33,186 bases of DNA from Clostridium sp. Marseille-P2415. Its GTDB lineage: Bacteria > Bacillota > Clostridia > Lachnospirales > Lachnospiraceae. Where the stretch lies: NCBI RefSeq assembly GCF_900155545.1, contig NZ_LT732526.1, forward strand, positions 1,561,832 to 1,595,017, given 5' to 3'. A program made the position numbers and the translations under genes. The notes under the pieces are model-generated. The model saw only the letters and a list, made by a program, of their open reading frames with translations. It made no database searches and had not been told where the DNA came from. Positions 30,561-33,186 of the stretch are shown here, one piece after another (the stretch's first letter is position 1; the number at the start of each line of letters is the position of its first letter).

Positions 30561-31088
30561 CTACTGCCCGCCGGAATCAAACACTTTCCTGATCCCCGCA
30601 TAAATCACCCAGCCTGCCGCCGTACCTAAAGTATTCATGATGATATCGTCCAACTGGCAGTACCCTCTCTTCGTCATCCATTGAACCGTTTCAATAAAAA
30701 TACTGAGCATACAGCCTGATAAAATACAGATCCAGCTTTTTCGGGCTTTCGGCAGGCACAAAGGCAGCAAGATCCCAAAAGGTATGAACAATATAAGATT
30801 TTCAATCACAAAGACATGGGAACGAAGCGTTGTACCCCAGGTTCCCATCACTTCCATATTCACTTTATCCCTCGATAAGGAAGGCCTACTGTAATACACC
30901 GTTCTTGCAAGCACCACAAGGTATGCCAACGCAAGAAACAGGCTGACGCCGCGCTTCCTTCCCATTGGTTTTAATCCAAAACAATACCGAATCAATTCAA
31001 TAAAAGGATATGACGCAATGGCAACGATGATCCCGGATACCATGTAGGAAATCGGTTGCTTCATATCCTCTAAAATATATACTATCAA
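30561..31088 (-). CDS. VanZ-like membrane protein
   Basis: Small polytopic membrane protein of about 175 residues with four to five membrane helices. VanZ family marks are ENLILFIPFGILLPL, and SIFIETVQWMTKRGYCQLDD with IIMNTLGTAAGWVIY after it. VanZ itself gives low teicoplanin resistance; most members have no known role, and here it lies at the end of a polysaccharide locus. Start: TTG 31088 has GAGGA 9 bases upstream, while ATG 31064 has GAGG only 2 bases away, so the TTG is preferred but not certain. It is 53 bp downstream of the acyltransferase gene. Confidence 0.8.
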   Translation of the reverse strand: MIVYILEDMKQPISYMVSGIIVAIASYPFIELIRYCFGLKPMGRKRGVSLFLALAYLVVLARTVYYSRPSLSRDKVNMEVMGTWGTTLRSHVFVIENLILFIPFGILLPLCLPKARKSWICILSGCMLSIFIETVQWMTKRGYCQLDDIIMNTLGTAAGWVIYAGIRKVFDSGGQ

Positions 31089-31141
31089 TTATGTCTGTCC
31101 TCTTTCTTGCAATTCTTTCAATTGATACTCACCATACAAGT

Positions 31142-31792
31142 TCATACCTCCCAGCATATGTTTTCAGAAAGTATTCGATTAAACCCTCCAACCAAAAGAG
31201 ACTCTTTTTTAAATTTCTGTGTAATACAGCCTTTTGCGGCAACAACCGAATGGTCCTGCACAGACGCCCCCTTTAAAAGCATGGCTTCTGATGCAATCCA
31301 AACATGATTCCCCACATATATATTGGGAGATTCTATTGGGGAATTTTCTCCCCGCTTAAAGATATTATGGCCATCTCCATCCATAACAGTTACATTCCAG
31401 CCGAGAATACAATTGTCGCCAAAGGAAATACCGCTCCCCGAATTAATAATGCAATTGGCATTGCAGAAAAAATCCTTACCAAACTCCAGCACTCCATTGG
31501 CAATGATCTGCGTACCTTTTCCTAATATGGCATTTCCCTTAAAAATAACAGCAGAGTCATTGCCTATCTGCCAGTAAGTACTTTGTTTATTCCCCAATCC
31601 AAATGATCCCACAGTACCAATATGAATTCTTGTACCTTCCCGGAGCTTAACCGAGGTACGCTTTCCCATACTTTTGATTTTCACATTTGGCGCCACTCTG
31701 ATCGGCAGCCTGACCGCCTTCCAAAATGGAAGATAATAAAAATTAAAATATAAAGTTTTAGGCATTCCTAAAATCATTTTTATATTCATCAT
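31142..31792 (-). CDS. Hexapeptide-repeat acyltransferase (LbH family)
   Basis: Left-handed beta-helix acyltransferase of 216 residues, probably O-acetylating a sugar of a surface polysaccharide. Hexapeptide turns run from about residue 75 (IGNDSAVIFKGNAILGKGTQ) through FGDNCILGWNVTVMDGDGHN, with the likely catalytic His142, to IYVGNHVWIASEAMLLKGAS and VVAAKGCITQKF. The N-terminal segment (YFNFYYLPFWKAVRLPIRV) is the usual lead-in for WcaF/colanic-type transferases. Overlaps the upstream pyruvyl transferase gene by 4 bp. Confidence 0.87.
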   Translation of the reverse strand: MMNIKMILGMPKTLYFNFYYLPFWKAVRLPIRVAPNVKIKSMGKRTSVKLREGTRIHIGTVGSFGLGNKQSTYWQIGNDSAVIFKGNAILGKGTQIIANGVLEFGKDFFCNANCIINSGSGISFGDNCILGWNVTVMDGDGHNIFKRGENSPIESPNIYVGNHVWIASEAMLLKGASVQDHSVVAAKGCITQKFKKESLLVGGFNRILSENICWEV

Positions 31793-32982
31793 AATCCTCC
31801 ATACAGCAAATTCTGCAGGTTATCCTTTAATTCATTGGTTTTTTCAGTCGCCAGCGCATTGCACTGAATGACCTCTTTTTGAAGCTCGGCATGTTTTTCT
31901 ATCCAATCCAATGTTTTTTCTATTGCCTCATCCGTAGTATCCGAGCATCCATGTATGACCCTGGCATACCCCAGACTGTCAAACAGTCCTTCAAACTTCC
32001 GGCTGTAAGAAAACGGTACACATGCTACATTTGCAGAAAATGCCGCTATTGTTGCATGCATGCGGGCTCCAATAAACCCATCCAGACGGGCAATATAAGA
32101 CTTTACCTCCATAGGTGTTATAAAATCATCTATCACAACCAATGATGGAAATTCCTTCTTTAATTCACGGATCGCAAACAGATCATTATCCATACTCTGG
32201 GTCAGATCAGTCAGTACGTGGGGAATTAAATAAACCTCATATTTTTTTATCAGATTTTGAATCACCTCCCTGCAGTATTTTTGATAATCAACAGTCAGTC
32301 CAAATTGATTATCTCCGGTATAGCCTCCATTCCACAGCAAACCGGATGGATTGAATCCAATGTTTACAATGTGATTTTTATGTTCATTTTTTGTATAGGG
32401 TAAAGCAAATGCCACATCAGTAGTCAATACCGGCTTTCTTCCGCTTATTTTCACAGTATAATCCACAGATAACTGATCACGGGCATACACCTCTTTACAG
32501 CCATGAATGACCTTTACAGCCATATCCCTGACATCTTTATCCTGAAACGGCCCAATTGTCTGGCTTCCAAGCACGAGCGGAATTCCCATATCAATCACTT
32601 TCTGTTTCAGAGCAGTCCGTACAAAAAAACGCTGGCGTCCATATATATCTGTAAAACTATCTCCCGCAGTGAAATCAAAAACAACATCACATTCCTTTAC
32701 ACCAGGGGATACGATATATTTCCCGCATACCATTTTAAAAAAGCAAAATCCAATATTCAAATTTTCATATGTATACCTGGGCAGAAATTCATCCATACAT
32801 GTTCTGTAGTTTCCTTTGGCTTTTAAGAATTTCTTTGTTGGAAACGTTGATAAAATTTTAATTTCTATTTTTTCATTCCGCTTGGCAGCTATCTCATCGA
32901 CAATACTTAAAAATGCATAGGAAAGGGCCTCGCAGCCCTTATTGCTTGCACGAAAGATCAAACCTAATAATCCAATTTTCAT
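31789..32982 (-). CDS. Polysaccharide pyruvyl transferase family protein
   Basis: 397 residues, PF04230 family: cytoplasmic enzymes that add pyruvate ketals to sugars of exopolysaccharides, or related CsaB-like proteins. Visible parts are the N-terminal GLLGLIFRASNKGCEALSYA, FDFTAGDSFTDIYG, GSQTIGPFQDKDV, EVYARDQLSVDYT, TTDVAFALPY and the C-terminal SYIARLDGFIGARMHATIAA (family RxHa motif), then CVPFSYSRKFEGLFDSLG. Low GC and A-rich codons mark this locus off from the suf genes. It is followed by the acyltransferase and preceded by a flippase-like end, forming an exopolysaccharide operon. The substrate is unknown. Confidence 0.88.
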   Translation of the reverse strand: MKIGLLGLIFRASNKGCEALSYAFLSIVDEIAAKRNEKIEIKILSTFPTKKFLKAKGNYRTCMDEFLPRYTYENLNIGFCFFKMVCGKYIVSPGVKECDVVFDFTAGDSFTDIYGRQRFFVRTALKQKVIDMGIPLVLGSQTIGPFQDKDVRDMAVKVIHGCKEVYARDQLSVDYTVKISGRKPVLTTDVAFALPYTKNEHKNHIVNIGFNPSGLLWNGGYTGDNQFGLTVDYQKYCREVIQNLIKKYEVYLIPHVLTDLTQSMDNDLFAIRELKKEFPSLVVIDDFITPMEVKSYIARLDGFIGARMHATIAAFSANVACVPFSYSRKFEGLFDSLGYARVIHGCSDTTDEAIEKTLDWIEKHAELQKEVIQCNALATEKTNELKDNLQNLLYGGL

Positions 32983-33009
32983 ATTATCTTCACCATCCCA
33001 GTCATTTAC

Positions 33010-33186
33010 TTATTTTCGCAGCATCTTAACAATCTCTTTTCTTTTTATTATCATTATCACTCCAAGCACTGCTATTAAAATATAGCGGATAATCATATAG
33101 CTGTAAATTCCTGAAACTATTACAGTGATCAAGCTCACCAAACAGGATAAGCATAAAATTCTTTTATTATTATAGACATGACCATA
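33010..33186 (-). CDS. C-terminal fragment of a membrane protein, probably a polysaccharide flippase
   Basis: Translation of the minus strand from the window edge gives 58 residues ending KRKEIVKMLRK at a stop at 33010-33012. There are two hydrophobic helices (ILCLSCLVSLITVIVSGIYS and MIIRYILIAVLGVIMII) and a basic tail, the usual end of Wzx/MATE-like polysaccharide exporters. The locus context agrees, but the fragment is too short to be certain; a polymerase or other membrane protein is possible. The gap to the pyruvyl transferase start is 27 bp. Confidence 0.5.
   Translation of the reverse strand, partial: YGHVYNNKRILCLSCLVSLITVIVSGIYSYMIIRYILIAVLGVIMIIKRKEIVKMLRK

Noticed and set aside
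30561-31088. Glycopeptide resistance (van) cluster
   Set aside because: Only a VanZ-family protein is present; no vanH, vanA or vanX genes, and the neighbours are polysaccharide genes.
1-33186. CRISPR array, tRNA or rRNA genes, prophage, or defence island
   Set aside because: No regularly spaced repeats, cloverleaf-like or rRNA-like sequence, phage structural genes or known defence genes were seen on either strand.

Overview
The base composition, strong AGGAGG-type ribosome binding sites and gene families point to an anaerobic, low-to-mid GC Gram-positive of the Clostridia, most likely a Lachnospiraceae close to Lacrimispora/Clostridium. This is inferred from gene content only; there is no rRNA or tRNA in the window. 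Most of it is ordinary chromosomal metabolism and transport, with one IS element, one unusual metallocofactor-like cluster and the edge of a surface-polysaccharide locus.

Layout. 1-1899 (minus): an L-ascorbate PTS operon (ulaG lactonase, EIIA, then EIIC running off the left edge), with a promoter and two exact 14-bp direct repeats upstream. 2281-3054 (plus): an Lgt-family gene with its own promoter and terminator. 3406-5628 (plus): a dCache-type chemotaxis receptor. 5666-7567: an IS1182-family element inserted between the receptor gene and a glycerate operon; it supplies the last codons and the stop of the glycerate kinase. 7544-11392 (minus): cdaR-like regulator, GntP permease and glycerate kinase. 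11652-12041 (plus): a DUF6483-type protein. 12125-14749 (minus): lon and a small DUF1858 gene that starts on the base after the lon stop. 14865-15428: a TetR regulator whose promoter shares a near-identical palindromic operator with the lon promoter. 15517-16792: a MarR/SDR two-gene operon.

16867-21234 is the most interesting part. A radical SAM/SPASM enzyme is divergent from a tightly overlapping three-gene operon that encodes a substrate-binding-protein fold with no signal peptide and an N-terminal DUF1858-like domain, a HypB/CobW-like GTPase with two CxxC pairs, and a soluble ABC ATPase with its own small N-terminal helical domain. There is no membrane permease. I read it as a cytoplasmic metal or cofactor handling system of unknown target.

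21473-26387 (plus) is a complete sufCBDSU Fe-S assembly operon, clearly richer in GC than its neighbours. 26473-30357 (minus) is an iron-siderophore ABC importer (lipoprotein, two FecCD permeases, ATPase), each gene overlapping the next by about 4 bp, with a DtxR-like box in its promoter. 30561-33186 (minus) is the end of a polysaccharide locus: flippase-like C-terminus, pyruvyl transferase family protein, hexapeptide acyltransferase and VanZ-like protein.

Taken together, the right two thirds of the window is rich in Fe-S and iron functions: DUF1858 proteins, radical SAM, GTPase/ATPase, Suf and iron uptake.
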